DNA of 64,000 bases, taken from positions 124,001-188,000 of the forward strand of contig CDRNVI010000047.1 of the NCBI GenBank assembly GCA_977017575.1, written 5' to 3'. The DNA comes from Paramoeba atlantica (lineage: Eukaryota > Discosea). Positions 25,445-34,730 of the stretch are shown in pieces. How positions within the stretch are numbered: position 1 is the first letter of the stretch; each line of letters begins with the position of its first letter. A program made the position numbers and the translations under genes. The notes beneath the pieces are model-generated. The model had not been told where the DNA came from. It saw nothing but the letters and a program-made list of their open reading frames with translations, and did not search any database.

Positions 25445-25642
25445 ATGTAACCCAAGCTAAAGTGGACGAGGGAGATACTAAAAGCACCTTTGGCAAACCA
25501 CCATAAAAATGGAAGGGTATGTCCCTTAAAGATTCTTTTGGCACGTCGGAATCCTTTACAAATCGGGAGATATCATTCCATTTTTGTGGTGGTTTAAAGG
25601 TGCTTTTGGAACCTCCCTCGTCCACTTTATCCTGGGTTACAT
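25445..25642. mobile_element. 198-bp foldback element
   Basis: Long hairpin with arms of about 68 bp: the left arm begins ATGTAACCCAAGCTAAAG and the right arm ends CTTTATCCTGGGTTACAT, with matching AAAGCACCTTT and ATTCCATTTTTGTGG-type segments inside. Only about 60 bp separates the arms. No coding capacity; probably a miniature foldback transposon. Confidence 0.7.
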
Positions 25643-26392
25643 AGCTATCGAAACATCCTCCCTCTTCCCCGCGATTCCATCACCGCCGAAAAATATCATC
25701 AACTAGTGTGTCATCTCCTCGGAAATAGCAATGAAACGCATGCGAAAGGAGTGACGATAGGAAGTACAAACTCTCCACTCGACAACACACCGCGTAATTT
25801 ATTCAGACTCATATGATTGTATTTATTCAAACTCATAGAATTGTGAGCAGCAGTTATTCAGTCCCAAGACATAACGTCGGTGGCTTTTTTAGTAAAAAAC
25901 AAATTTTTGAAAAAACATTCTAACAAAAAACAAAAATGTGATTCGGCATTATTCTAAGATATTCTAAGACACTTTGCGACAGTTTTCCCTGATATACAGT
26001 TGTATTTAATTACGATCGTATTTAATTACGGATATACTCGGATAGTGCCAGATACTAGTTATAGGTACTATAACTGGTACTAGATATAGACTGGTATAAC
26101 TGGTACTAGATAGTGCCAGTACTACGGATAGTGCCAGATTTTCTGGTAAATAGTGTTATTTTTGTGCTCAGATGGCCAAACTGAGCAGTTTCCCGTGCTG
26201 TTACCTCCTTTAAGGAGGTAAAACTGAGCACTATAACTTCAAAAAATACAATAAACAATATGAGCACAGATATCCTGTTTCTAAAAGATGTGTAAAGTAA
26301 TACGCGGCAAAGTTTTTACAGATTGAAAGAATCCGTTAGACATCCTATCAATTAAAAACTCTTGCTTAGCATACAGCATATTTTAACGTACT
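25643..26392. other. AT-rich spacer with a solo Tc1-like end and short repeats
   Basis: No gene seen. At 25992-26035 a sequence TATACAGTTGTATTTAATTA matches one end of the element at 26946-27520 with a small deletion, but no partner end is visible. It is followed by irregular repeats of GGATAGTGCCAGAT and TATAACTGGTACTAG (26038-26145). A perfect palindrome, TTACCTCCTTTAAGGAGGTAA, lies near 26201-26221. Confidence 0.5.
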
Positions 26393-26439
26393 GTAGACCC
26401 TCCCCCAGTGAGAGAATCCAAAAATCCAAATCATTCCGG

Positions 26440-26800
26440 ATTGCTCCGGATGGTCACTGGCAAGCCAGACCCTTCACAGAGAGATTTGGAAGTTCCGAGG
26501 CCGACGTACTCTACCAGTTTCCGCTTGTCCAAGGCGGCACCAACGTGCTGTTACCAACACGTTGCGTCGACGAACTGTACGTCAACACGGCTCACCCAAG
26601 AGGTGTGAGCCGGGTAAGGGAGCTGGATCCCTGAGGGGAGGATCCGGGACGGTCCTCCGAGTACTGGGCCTAGTCGGTTCTCAGCCCAGCCTCTTAGAGT
26701 GAAGCCGCCAGGAATATTGCGATGAGCGGGTTTGAACTCGCCATCTGAGCACCATGTGCTTCAAACTTTGAATTCTTGCCACTCCGCCGCCTCCGCCTCC
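26440..26800 (-). mobile_element. Candidate tRNA-derived SINE (minus strand)
   Basis: Read on the minus strand, 26796-26710 resembles a degenerate class II tRNA: GGCGGAGTGGCAAGAA (D-arm and A-box-like), a GCAC-ATG-GTGC arm of variable-loop type, and GAGTTCAAACCC (B-box-like). The T-stem does not pair properly, so it is not a functional tRNA. Downstream follow at least five perfect short stems within 250 bp: CTGGGC/GCCCAG, GGATCC/GGATCC, GGCTCAC/GTGAGCC, CAACGTG/CACGTTG and CTGGC/GCCAG. A tRNA-like head followed by a structured body is the layout of a tRNA-derived SINE. Alternatively it may be an unrelated structured RNA. No tail or target duplication was found. Confidence 0.35.
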
Positions 26801-26945
26801 GCCAGTGAGAGAATGGATTTTGGGTCAAAATGGCTAAATTCTCCCTTACTCGGAAGTGTGCTTTTTTTCCTTTCTCTCAACTTTTTTGACACTTTTTTCT
26901 ATGTTTTATCTGAAAACGTGTTAAAACGCTTATTAAATAAGCGTA

Positions 26946-27520
26946 CAGTGTTGTATTTAATTACGATCGTATTTAATTACGGATATATTTAATTACGATA
27001 TTATTCAATTAAGATTATTTTCACCAAAAAAAATCCTTAAATTGTTTTGAGTTTTCAGTTTGAGTTTTTCGGGGATTGAAAATGACAACTCCTATCGATG
27101 TCGCATTGGCAGTTGAGGTGAAAGACAAAGATGAACATCGAGAGGTTTGGGCAGCCGAGTCAATTCAGCGGACGACTGATCTTGTAAGAGCGTGCTGCTT
27201 AAAAGTTGTCATAATCCGATGGAATCGGAAGAATAGAAGTAACTTCTCTTATCCATCAGGGCTGATATAACATACACGTATTAATTTTCTGCGGCTTTTA
27301 CTCGTTCAACGCACTCGTTCAAAACAATTTACCTACAACATGTCATGTTCTTGAAAATAATGGATAAACAAAATTAAGAATTTACTTACGATAATATTTA
27401 TTTACGACATTATTCAATTACGATAGTATTTAATTACGATATTATTCAATTAAGATTATTTTCGCCGAAAAAAATCCTTAAATTCGTAATTAGATAATAT
27501 CGTAATTGAATACAACACTG
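26946..27520. mobile_element. Tc1/mariner-like MITE
   Basis: Ends are near-perfect inverted repeats starting CAGTGTTGTATTTAATTA on the left and closing ATTGAATACAACACTG on the right, each flanked by TA, the typical target duplication of Tc1/mariner elements, whose tips classically begin CAGTG. Internally the words ATTACGATAT and TTCAATTAAGATTATTTTC recur in both halves. There is no transposase; the only ORF is the unrelated 62-codon frame described separately. A second, shorter element with the same tips is at 47914-48248. Confidence 0.65.
27082..27270 (+). CDS. Small ORF carried inside the MITE, unknown
   Basis: A 62-residue frame starting at ATG 27082 (MTTPIDVALAVEVKDKDEH) follows a pyrimidine-AG stretch (GTTTTGAGTTTTCAG) about 25 bp upstream. 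The product is acidic then basic, with no recognised domain and no membrane segment. It lies wholly within an inverted-repeat element, so it could be captured host sequence or chance. Confidence 0.25.
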   Translation: MTTPIDVALAVEVKDKDEHREVWAAESIQRTTDLVRACCLKVVIIRWNRKNRSNFSYPSGLI

Positions 27521-28286
27521 TACGCAATAAAATTCATCGATGCCCTGTAAGATCATCAGTGGTAATCTCAGATTTCAAATGAACCGGTTGATCTTCGTCG
27601 ACATGAAGTTCCCTCACTAAACAAGATAAATGGATTACCTCATTCGCGTGCTGAGACTATGTGGAACGTTAAAAATTAACGCAGGTTTCATAATATCGGA
27701 GTGCATCTGAAAAAAGCGGCGACATTTGCTGAGTAATGAGTCGCCAAATACGCAATTTGGCGACTAGGCAGGATTAAGAGAGGAAAAAGGCCAAAACTTG
27801 GGAACCGTTAAATGGCATTTTATACCGTCTTCTTGAAACGTTTGTTTTTACGTGGTATCTCGCCACAGATAATACGGGGTGCATTCGCCCGCAAAAGTGT
27901 TTCTAAGGACATATAGGCACATTTTCTTCCGTTTTTTGAAAGATTGAGCTGAGAAACACCAAGAATGAAAACATTATGCACCCCAGACGATTCATAGAGA
28001 GTTTTAGACTTAAAGAGTAATTTTTATCTAAATAGTGTGTAAAGAGACAATACAATTTTTTTTTTCACTGGGGGAGTAGACAATATGGTGGAATTGGAAC
28101 TACCATCGCAATATGAGTACAGCGTATGTCATTACAATCTTCATAATGTATTTTTCATAATGGACATTAGAATCGTGTATTTAATTATACATTAGAATCA
28201 TGTATTTAAATACACCGCGCATTCGAGCACGTCAATCCGTGACGCCTTTACTTCTGGCCATCTTATCGCTGCTAGCAGTCCTAAAC
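27521..28286. other. Intergenic DNA, nothing recognised
   Basis: AT-rich spacer without supported genes or clear repeats. A pyrimidine-rich tract ending in TAG and CAG lies at its right end, just before the next gene. Confidence 0.5.
28258..28278 (+). promoter_or_regulatory. Probable trans-splice acceptor
   Basis: Pyrimidine-rich stretch ending TAG/CAG lies nine bases before ATG 28287. It decides that ATG over the in-frame ATG at 28200, which would lie upstream of the splice site. Confidence 0.5.
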
Positions 28287-29105
28287 ATGGAGGATGCAAC
28301 ATTGAGGAAACGAAATAGCACGACGTTTCTTGCAGATAATAGTACATCCTGCTCAACACAAAACGAAGACGCGGATCTCTCCTCTTTATGTATGAGCCCG
28401 TCTGGGCTATGGGCGACACCACTTCCTTGCACGCCTGGCGCGAACTTCTCTCCTATACGACACTTTTCTCACACTCCCAAGTACCAACCGGATACTAACC
28501 GTTTTTTGTACCAGGGCCGACAGGACACCCCGTGGCCTTCACAGCGATCACACGCTCGTTTTCCTCAGGAAACTTTTCACACCCAACGCACTCCGGAAAT
28601 TCGGAACATGCCATCACAAAACCGATGCTCACTACTACACCCCCTGGCCACTTCGGTACCATCTCTCCGAAGCCCTGGGCTTCACAGATGCGCATCTGAT
28701 ACCGAGCTGCACTCATTCGTATGTGGTGATTTAGCCTTTGAGCCCCCTTTCGCACTTTCTGAGGGCACCAAGGATGATGCGAGTGTTAACAAAAAAGCTC
28801 CCACCCCATTGTTTCCGAACGCAATAAATATCCATCTATCAACTCCCGAAACAGCTTCAAAAAAAGTACGAGATCCGACTTTTCCCCCCACCTTGGAAAC
28901 TTCGCATCCTGCTGACAATTCGTTTAAAGAACAGTCATTTCGCTCCGCAAAGCCACGTGGTTCCGCAAACACCGAAAGCTCTTTCTATGATTTTTGCGCA
29001 AACTTCCTTACGAACTGCATTATTTCTGTTTGGACCATTACGGAATACGCGCTTGTCGTGCTTGCACTTTGTTGCTTTGGCGTTCCCACAACGGTTTCCT
29101 TCTGA
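28287..29105 (+). CDS. Pro/Ser-rich protein with C-terminal membrane segment
   Basis: A 272-residue protein starting MEDATLRKRNSTT; I prefer this ATG because a pyrimidine-AG acceptor ends just upstream. Residues 1-235 are low-complexity, rich in Ser, Thr and Pro, and lack a recognised domain. The last 35 residues (NFLTNCIISVWTITEYALVV onward) form one hydrophobic helix, so the protein is probably tail-anchored with its bulk in the cytosol. It opens the gene-rich core of the window and runs in the same direction as everything after it. Function unknown. If the ATG at 28200 were used, the N-terminus would gain a hydrophobic stretch, which would change the predicted topology. Confidence 0.6.
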   Translation: MEDATLRKRNSTTFLADNSTSCSTQNEDADLSSLCMSPSGLWATPLPCTPGANFSPIRHFSHTPKYQPDTNRFLYQGRQDTPWPSQRSHARFPQETFHTQRTPEIRNMPSQNRCSLLHPLATSVPSLRSPGLHRCASDTELHSFVCGDLAFEPPFALSEGTKDDASVNKKAPTPLFPNAINIHLSTPETASKKVRDPTFPPTLETSHPADNSFKEQSFRSAKPRGSANTESSFYDFCANFLTNCIISVWTITEYALVVLALCCFGVPTTVSF

Positions 29106-29531
29106 CACCTCAACGGTGATGCCCTACCGAACAGTGCTTGTACTGCGGTAGACATTTTCGCCATTTTTTCCGCTCTGTATCCTACTAGGACCTAGTCGAG
29201 CGGGGGAAAATCATTGGGGTAGGTAAGGTTCGCTTTTGAATCAAAACGTTCTTCCGGATCAAAAACGTTGGTAACAACTATGCGTTGGATACGTAAGGTC
29301 GGATCCAACCGTGTGTTTGCAAAAAAAGTAATATCATTTCTTCCTAGAAACTGTAATACATTATTATGAAATTACTGAATCATTACAAAATTCTTCAAGT
29401 AACTGAATTTTTCTTTCTAATTATTGAAAAGTTTTCTACGTCATCTATACTTTTTGCGTTTTACGATAGCCTGGTAAGACGTTTTTGAATAAGTTTTGAA
29501 TAAGTAGACTATATGGAACGACGTACACCGA
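29106..29531. other. Intergenic spacer
   Basis: No gene or repeat recognised. It ends in a weak acceptor-like TAAGTAG just before the next start codon. Confidence 0.5.
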
Positions 29532-29873
29532 ATGGGGAAAAATAAAGCAGCACGAAGTCGGGGTACAAAAGTGGAACTTCCGTACGATGCGGAAAACGAT
29601 GACTTGCAATCTTTGTATTCAAAGTCGAACAGTAGTGCACAGATGCCTTCCGCAACCCGGACTTTGCAACGGAGCAAAGATACCTCTGACTCATTGGAAC
29701 ATTTTTCCAAAACTCTCGAAAATTCGTTAAGCACTACCTCATTAACCAGTGCTGTGGAATATCAGCAATCTCCTCTATTTGAGGTGAGAAAATCCGTTCC
29801 TTATAGTCGGTATGAAGTAGAGCTTACCTATCAAGCGGCACGAAAGAAGATATTTAACAGTGAGGCGGAATAG
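29532..29873 (+). CDS. Small hydrophilic protein, unknown
   Basis: A 113-residue protein, basic at its N-terminus (MGKNKAARSRG), then polar and Ser/Thr-rich, with a C-terminal part (YSRYEVELTYQAARKKIF) that could form a helix. No domain, signal peptide or membrane segment is visible. MG at the start could allow N-myristoylation, but the following residues are basic and not typical. It lies between two + strand genes with ordinary spacing, which supports a real gene, but the evidence is mainly the open frame. Confidence 0.45.
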   Translation: MGKNKAARSRGTKVELPYDAENDDLQSLYSKSNSSAQMPSATRTLQRSKDTSDSLEHFSKTLENSLSTTSLTSAVEYQQSPLFEVRKSVPYSRYEVELTYQAARKKIFNSEAE

Positions 29874-30312
29874 ACTTGTAAGCTCACGATCTGTTTGACA
29901 TGTCAAGAGCTCAGCGCGTATACACTAAACAAAAAATTTAGTGCTGCAGATGGTTCGAATAAAACGTCGCAAGTTTGACATAGCGCGTTTTCTCTTTTTG
30001 CAGATGCTTTGAATTTATGCGAAATCAATTTATTACACCATGTGAGAATTTGAGAGATTTAATATAGGGGGATTCTAGCCCCCTCCCTATGAAGAAAAGG
30101 ACCAAAAGAGTCTAAAATTGGTACCGTAAGCCTTCTTTTCACTTTCATTAGTGTGGAGTCTCAAAATTGTAAGTCTTTTACACTATAAATCGTTTTCTAT
30201 CCCTTTATCAAAGCGCGGTGTTTGCTTTGAGTCAGAAGGTCGTGCTACTGCGTTAGAAAAAAATCGTTTGCATTTATTTCAAGGTTTCTATTTTGGTTTC
30301 ATAAAGTGTATT
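29874..30312. other. Intergenic spacer before eS31
   Basis: No gene recognised. An open frame continues in phase upstream of the eS31 start (from 30151) but has no similarity to eS31 and probably represents leader. A short direct T-rich stretch and TTTATTTCAAG lie near 30270-30285. Confidence 0.4.
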
Positions 30313-30606
30313 ATGCCCTCCGACGCGTTCTCGCTTTCTCCTCCCGTTCAAAGTAGTCTCCTGGGAGGAAAGGCAAAGAAAAAGAAGAAGAAGCCATTGA
30401 CGGGGAAGATCATTGCTCGTCACAAGCATAAGACTGTAAAACTCGCGATCCTGAAATACTTTCAAGTTGAGGGAGAAGGGGATATGCTAAGAGTCACCCG
30501 TACCCGAATGGAATGCCCAAATTGTGGTCCCGGGGTGTACCTTGCAAAGCACAAAGATCGACGATCCTGCGGAAAGTGTGGTCTTGCGTTGAACCCTCCA
30601 AAGTAG
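30313..30606 (+). CDS. Ribosomal protein eS31 (S27a) without full ubiquitin
   Basis: A 97-residue small-subunit ribosomal protein of the S27a/eS31 family. Residues 20-45 are the lysine-rich segment (KAKKKKKKPLTGK), followed by KLAILKYFQVE and a four-cysteine zinc site C68-x2-C71-x14-C86-x2-C89 (CPNC, CGKC) near the C-terminus, all typical of the family. In most eukaryotes eS31 is made as a ubiquitin fusion that is cleaved after Gly-Gly. Here the N-terminal extension is only 19 residues and ends in LLGG, directly before the Lys-rich start, so only the cleavage-like junction of ubiquitin seems to remain. The start is ATG 30313; the frame is open further upstream, but that sequence is not ubiquitin. 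Intron-less and in line with its neighbours. Confidence 0.88.
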   Translation: MPSDAFSLSPPVQSSLLGGKAKKKKKKPLTGKIIARHKHKTVKLAILKYFQVEGEGDMLRVTRTRMECPNCGPGVYLAKHKDRRSCGKCGLALNPPK

Positions 30607-30894
30607 GAAAGAGATAAGTATTCAAGAAGTAAGCGATCCAAGAGAAATTCCCTACTCGGTTGAACAAGACACATCAATTAATCAAATGATATGATTTCCG
30701 CATGGGCAATATTCTTTATTCTTGTTTTTTATTCTTGAACTGAAGAAACTGAAGAAAACGCAATCAAAGACGTTACGTAACCATACACAATACGCAGGTA
30801 AAAATAAGAGAAGCAAATATTGAACGCACGTTGACTTTCACTGTAAGTTCTATTCAAATTTAAACGTAGCTCGTGCTTATCCTCTTAATCTTCT
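30607..30894. other. Intergenic spacer between eS31 and the PPR gene
   Basis: About 290 bp, AT-rich, with nothing recognised apart from the leader of the next gene (CTCGTGCTTATCCTCTTAAT). Confidence 0.5.
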
Positions 30895-32853
30895 ATGCAC
30901 GGAGGCAGATGTCCTTCGCTTCATTTTCTCACGAACCCAAATTTCTCCTCTGTGCGTAGGCAATCGTTCTCCACCCGACGCACCGCTTTTCTCTCCTCTA
31001 CCCCATTGCTACGCCACAAGCACGACACTGCTATCCCCTGTTTACACACCCCAGAGGACTCATCCGCTCGTGCGTCGTTTCCCACACAGTTGGACGACCT
31101 TCCCGATGACGGTCAGAGCTCGACGGCCACACCCACCGCTTCGTACCCCCGGCGCGAGACGCCCATCCCCTCTTTTTTCTCCTCCTTTTCTTTTCCCAGT
31201 AGTACCGAACCTGTCCGTGACCGTGACGTCGGGGCCCAATGGGGTGGACGTCTCTCAGAACACCAGCGTCGGAATTCCCCAACCCATCCTGACGAGACCC
31301 ACGCATGGGCTCAGCGCAACCAGCAGTTCACCCGTGCCACCCGTGCCGTGTTTGTCACCATAACCTCCCACCTCCCCCCACAGGAGAAAGTCCTCCGTCT
31401 CGCGGAGCTCTTCCGTGACGTCACCGCCAATGCCCTCCAACTCCGTCCCCCCACCTATGAGGACATGTTCGAACTCATGCTCTCCACCCCCTACCACCGC
31501 GGCACCCCCTTCCCCCACACCGAGCTCATGTTCCGCATGTACCACCACATGAAGGCCGGGTTCGCCTCCCCCACGGCCAAGCTCCTCGAGTACCTCATGT
31601 GTGCCCTCGGGCGCACCCGGGTCGCGGACCCCCGGGCGGAGGCCCGCGCCCACCGCCTCATGCTCGACGCCGACCGCCACGCCCTCACCCCCACCCGCTA
31701 CACCTACACCCACTACTTCGACCTCTGCGGCCTCAACGGCGCGACCCACGTAGCGCTCGCCCGCTTCGTCGACGCGCGGCACCGTCTCGGGGTGCAGCCC
31801 GACGAGGGGATGTGCACCACGCTGATCCGCGCCCTCGTGCGCAACGGGCACACCGAGGAGGCGGTGGGGTTCATTGCCCGGATGTACGCCGTCCCGGTGG
31901 ACGTGTTTCTCATGGACGCGATCCTGGAGGCGTTCGCGAGGAGCGCGGACCCGTTGGCCGCGTTTAGTGCCTACCGTGGGCTGCTGGGGAGTGGGGTTAC
32001 CCCGTGCCCGTACACGTTCTGGTACCTGTTGATGGCGTGTGAGAAGAGTGGGCATTGGGAGGAGACCCCGTTCGTGTTGCAGGAGATGCATAAGCTTCAT
32101 GTGAAGGGGAATCCCGGGACGTTGAATTTGCTGTTGAAGGGGTTTATTTTGCTAAAGAAGGAGTCCGCGGCCCGGCGGCTGTATCAAACCATGAAACGGC
32201 GTAAGGTGGAGGTGTGGGAGGGGATTCAAAAAGCCCTACCGGCGGGCTGGGACCAGGAGGTGCGGGAAAGGATTGAGCTCTCCGAGCAGCGCATACAAGA
32301 CCAGGCGGAGCGCAAACAAAAGGCGCAGGCCGATATGGAAGCTTTGATGCAGTATAAAGCGGAGAAATTAGCATCTCGACGCTCTGCTTCTGGTAGTGAA
32401 GCTGATGGCAAGCCCGTGTCATCGGACTCCGCAATATCGGTAAAAGATCCCTCCACACCACGGGTTGTACGTCCTCCTCGATCTGGAAAACTAATTCCGA
32501 TGGATAGAGATCATTTGGAAATGTTCGCCCGTCATCGACGACTGTCCTGGGTGTCCATTCGTTACCTGGAAAAATTTGTTCGTGATCGGGAGAAGGAGAA
32601 GCAACGTGAGGATCTTAAGACGGTAGGAAGTGATAGGCGACCTCCACGGCGGATGTCAGCAAGACAAATCAAGGCAAGCGTTTATCGTTTCTTTGGTGTA
32701 CGGCCGGTGGAGAGGGATGAAGAAGGTACCGAGGATGCCAACACACATGATAAGTCTCTGAAAAGGAATAATGAAGAGAAAACGCCGTTTTATGGCACAA
32801 GAGGAGGATCCAGACCAAGAAGATTATCGCGCACAAAAGTGTCGAGAAGGTAA
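30895..32853 (+). CDS. Pentatricopeptide repeat protein, probably mitochondrial
   Basis: A 652-residue protein. The N-terminus (MHGGRCPSLHFLTNPNFSS, then RRQSFSTRRTAF) is rich in Arg and Ser without acids, as in a mitochondrial targeting peptide. Residues about 265-440 contain five consecutive units of about 35 residues with helix-turn-helix spacing (for example CTTLIRALVRNGHTEEAVGF and YTFWYLLMACEKSGHWEE), the pattern of PPR repeats that bind organellar RNA. The C-terminal third is Lys/Arg-rich and low-complexity. In kinetoplastids PPR proteins are part of mitoribosomes and RNA-processing complexes; which one this is cannot be told. Base composition is odd: the first 1.1 kb is very C-rich on the coding strand and the rest is G-rich, with the switch near 31,950. 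Confidence 0.78.
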   Translation: MHGGRCPSLHFLTNPNFSSVRRQSFSTRRTAFLSSTPLLRHKHDTAIPCLHTPEDSSARASFPTQLDDLPDDGQSSTATPTASYPRRETPIPSFFSSFSFPSSTEPVRDRDVGAQWGGRLSEHQRRNSPTHPDETHAWAQRNQQFTRATRAVFVTITSHLPPQEKVLRLAELFRDVTANALQLRPPTYEDMFELMLSTPYHRGTPFPHTELMFRMYHHMKAGFASPTAKLLEYLMCALGRTRVADPRAEARAHRLMLDADRHALTPTRYTYTHYFDLCGLNGATHVALARFVDARHRLGVQPDEGMCTTLIRALVRNGHTEEAVGFIARMYAVPVDVFLMDAILEAFARSADPLAAFSAYRGLLGSGVTPCPYTFWYLLMACEKSGHWEETPFVLQEMHKLHVKGNPGTLNLLLKGFILLKKESAARRLYQTMKRRKVEVWEGIQKALPAGWDQEVRERIELSEQRIQDQAERKQKAQADMEALMQYKAEKLASRRSASGSEADGKPVSSDSAISVKDPSTPRVVRPPRSGKLIPMDRDHLEMFARHRRLSWVSIRYLEKFVRDREKEKQREDLKTVGSDRRPPRRMSARQIKASVYRFFGVRPVERDEEGTEDANTHDKSLKRNNEEKTPFYGTRGGSRPRRLSRTKVSRR

Positions 32854-32974
32854 TATACAGGTAGATAGGCAAGAATCCTATGAAGTGCTTCAACTTGGGA
32901 TTTATGTTTTATACTTGCAGTAGTTACAAATAAATAGCATCAATCAAACAGGCCCATCTCTATTTTGACGTTTT

Positions 32975-33002
32975 TTTCTTAATCGTAGGAATTTTTCTTT
33001 AG
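32975..33002 (+). promoter_or_regulatory. Probable trans-splice acceptor
   Basis: T-rich tract with two nearby AG sites (AATCGTAG and TTTTTCTTTAG) about 37-50 bases before the ATG of LRR gene 2. Confidence 0.45.
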
Positions 33003-33038
33003 AATCGCACTTTTTGGATAACTCACTATCTGTAAAAC

Positions 33039-33803
33039 ATGTACTTACTTTTTCTCCACACCAAAGATTCCGAGGATCGGCGACTTAAAACAGGATCTAA
33101 CACAGTTTCTTCGGGTAGAAGAGGTAAAATTCGAGGTAACACTCTCCCCGTGGAGGTCGCTTTAGAACTCTTTTTGCGTAACGTCACAGGGCAGCCCGCG
33201 TCGTGGAATGCGGCCAATCCGATCGCAAGCTGGTATAAGGCCGAAATGCGCACGCAAGACAAACTGGAACTACAGTTTGGTTCGATATCTCTTCGTGGTA
33301 AGCTGAACTGGGCATCGCTTCCTTCCATTACTTCCGTTCTTCTGATACATGGCAACCAGCTCGAGGGTTCATTCCTTTGCAATGAGTTGCCCAGTGGGCT
33401 TCAGGTAATATTGGCTAACGGCAACAAATTTTCTGGACCTCTAGATATAGAAAATTTGCCCGTTGCCATGGCCGTGTGCTATTTCGGGAACAATAAATTT
33501 GTAGGAGAGCTCAACCTCCGTAATCTGCCTCCCAGGCTACGTGAGCTACATCTGGAATTTAACTCGTTTGAGGGAAACATTGATCTTTCTACTCTTCCCG
33601 GGCTTTTGCAAAGGATTGATTTGAGTTGGAACAAACTGAGCGGAGAACTTGATGTGAGCCATCTAACGGATGCCATGCTGCACTTGAATGTGTATAACAA
33701 CGCGTTTCAGGGGGTGATACCCGACCCGCCTCCTAAATGCGTTCAGTTACATAAGAAATTCCAAGTTCCCAATATTCCTTTTGTAATGAGAGACCAATTG
33801 TGA
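33039..33803 (+). CDS. Leucine-rich repeat protein 2
   Basis: A 254-residue member of the LRR family found four times here. It carries the shared GKIRGNTLP motif (about residues 29-37), then a divergent cap in which the two cysteines of the other members are lost (PIASWYKAEMRTQDKL), and about seven LRR units with the pattern ExxLxxLPxxLxxLxLxxNxFxG (for example NLRNLPPRLRELHLEFNSF and DLSTLPGLLQRIDLSWNKL). The N-terminus is short and only weakly hydrophobic (MYLLFLHTKD), so secretion is uncertain. The loss of the cap cysteines suggests a cytosolic or relaxed copy. It lies between the PPR gene and a small inverted-repeat element. Confidence 0.72.
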   Translation: MYLLFLHTKDSEDRRLKTGSNTVSSGRRGKIRGNTLPVEVALELFLRNVTGQPASWNAANPIASWYKAEMRTQDKLELQFGSISLRGKLNWASLPSITSVLLIHGNQLEGSFLCNELPSGLQVILANGNKFSGPLDIENLPVAMAVCYFGNNKFVGELNLRNLPPRLRELHLEFNSFEGNIDLSTLPGLLQRIDLSWNKLSGELDVSHLTDAMLHLNVYNNAFQGVIPDPPPKCVQLHKKFQVPNIPFVMRDQL

Positions 33804-33902
33804 CAAAAAACAGGAAATAGATTATTGTTTGTTACACCCCTCCTATGGACAGTTGAAAACCTTTGGTCTCAAAGTTCGGCAAAGATTTTTTTTAAAAATA
33901 AT

Positions 33903-34647
33903 TACCGTCCCCCCCATTTACTATTTAGTACCTTGCCCCCCCTATTTAGTGTTTAATTTCAAGGCTTCGCAGAACTTGGCGCCGGGAAGCGGCGCCGATT
34001 TTTTTTGTACAACGCCGTTCACGAAAAATGGGACCAACCTTGAAAGAGCTGCGAGACTCGTTTTTAGTTTATTTATTTTTAGGCATACTCAGATTACCAC
34101 AGAGAACACCGAAAAAATAGTGCCGAAGCGCAAGGAAATGGACCATTGTCGCCTGGGTGAGACGCAAAGCTTTTAGCAGCGGTAGAGGAAATAAAGGGTC
34201 TTAACTCCGATGTATCGCGCGGAGCTGATGACGATGTCAGCCTTGACTCTTTGTCCCCTGAAAAGGAAGCACCCGTTCCACAATTAATTTCAGATCCAAG
34301 TGACGAACAATTGAAGTCCTTGGAGAAAAAATCAATGCCAAGGATGCAATTATCAAGAGGCTGCTTAACAAGCTCTGCAAGACTAAAAGAAAGATTGGAA
34401 CTCTTGAAAGAGTGTGGAGGATTTCATGGAGCCTGAAACGCGGAGAACATCAGCTGGTTCGTTTCGAAAGTTTTCGAGAGTAGTTTCGGTATCAACGAAC
34501 ACGGCGCCGCAAAGCGGCGCCGTTTTTTTCCCCTCATTTTTTCATTTTTTATCTGTTTTTCACGTCTTTTTCATTGATCTTTCCTCTCCCCTACTTAGTG
34601 TTTAATTTTGACCAATTCTACTAAACACTAAATAGGGGGGGACGGTA
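33903..34647. mobile_element. Inverted-repeat element with TACCGTCCCCCC ends
   Basis: About 745 bp bounded by TACCGTCCCCCCCATTTA on the left and TAAATAGGGGGGGACGGTA-type sequence on the right; just inside both ends lies TTAGTGTTTAATTTT in opposite orientation. Inside are two GC-rich hairpins each followed by a T-run (33978-34008 and 34502-34528). Short frames inside (33829-34176, 34251-34436) have no recognisable product. The TACCGT-plus-C-run tip is shared with the element at 24355-24664, so both belong to one class. Confidence 0.6.
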
Positions 34648-34730
34648 CATGGAAATATTACATAAAAACGCTGATAAAATTTACTGATTGCGTAGAAACG
34701 CTGATATTTTGCCACTATTCTGCCTCCAAC

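Noticed and set aside
31255-32100. 281-codon minus-strand frame opposite the PPR gene
   Set aside because: Antisense shadow of a GC-rich gene; the + strand product has PPR structure and the reverse frame is Gly/Glu/Val-rich without a domain.
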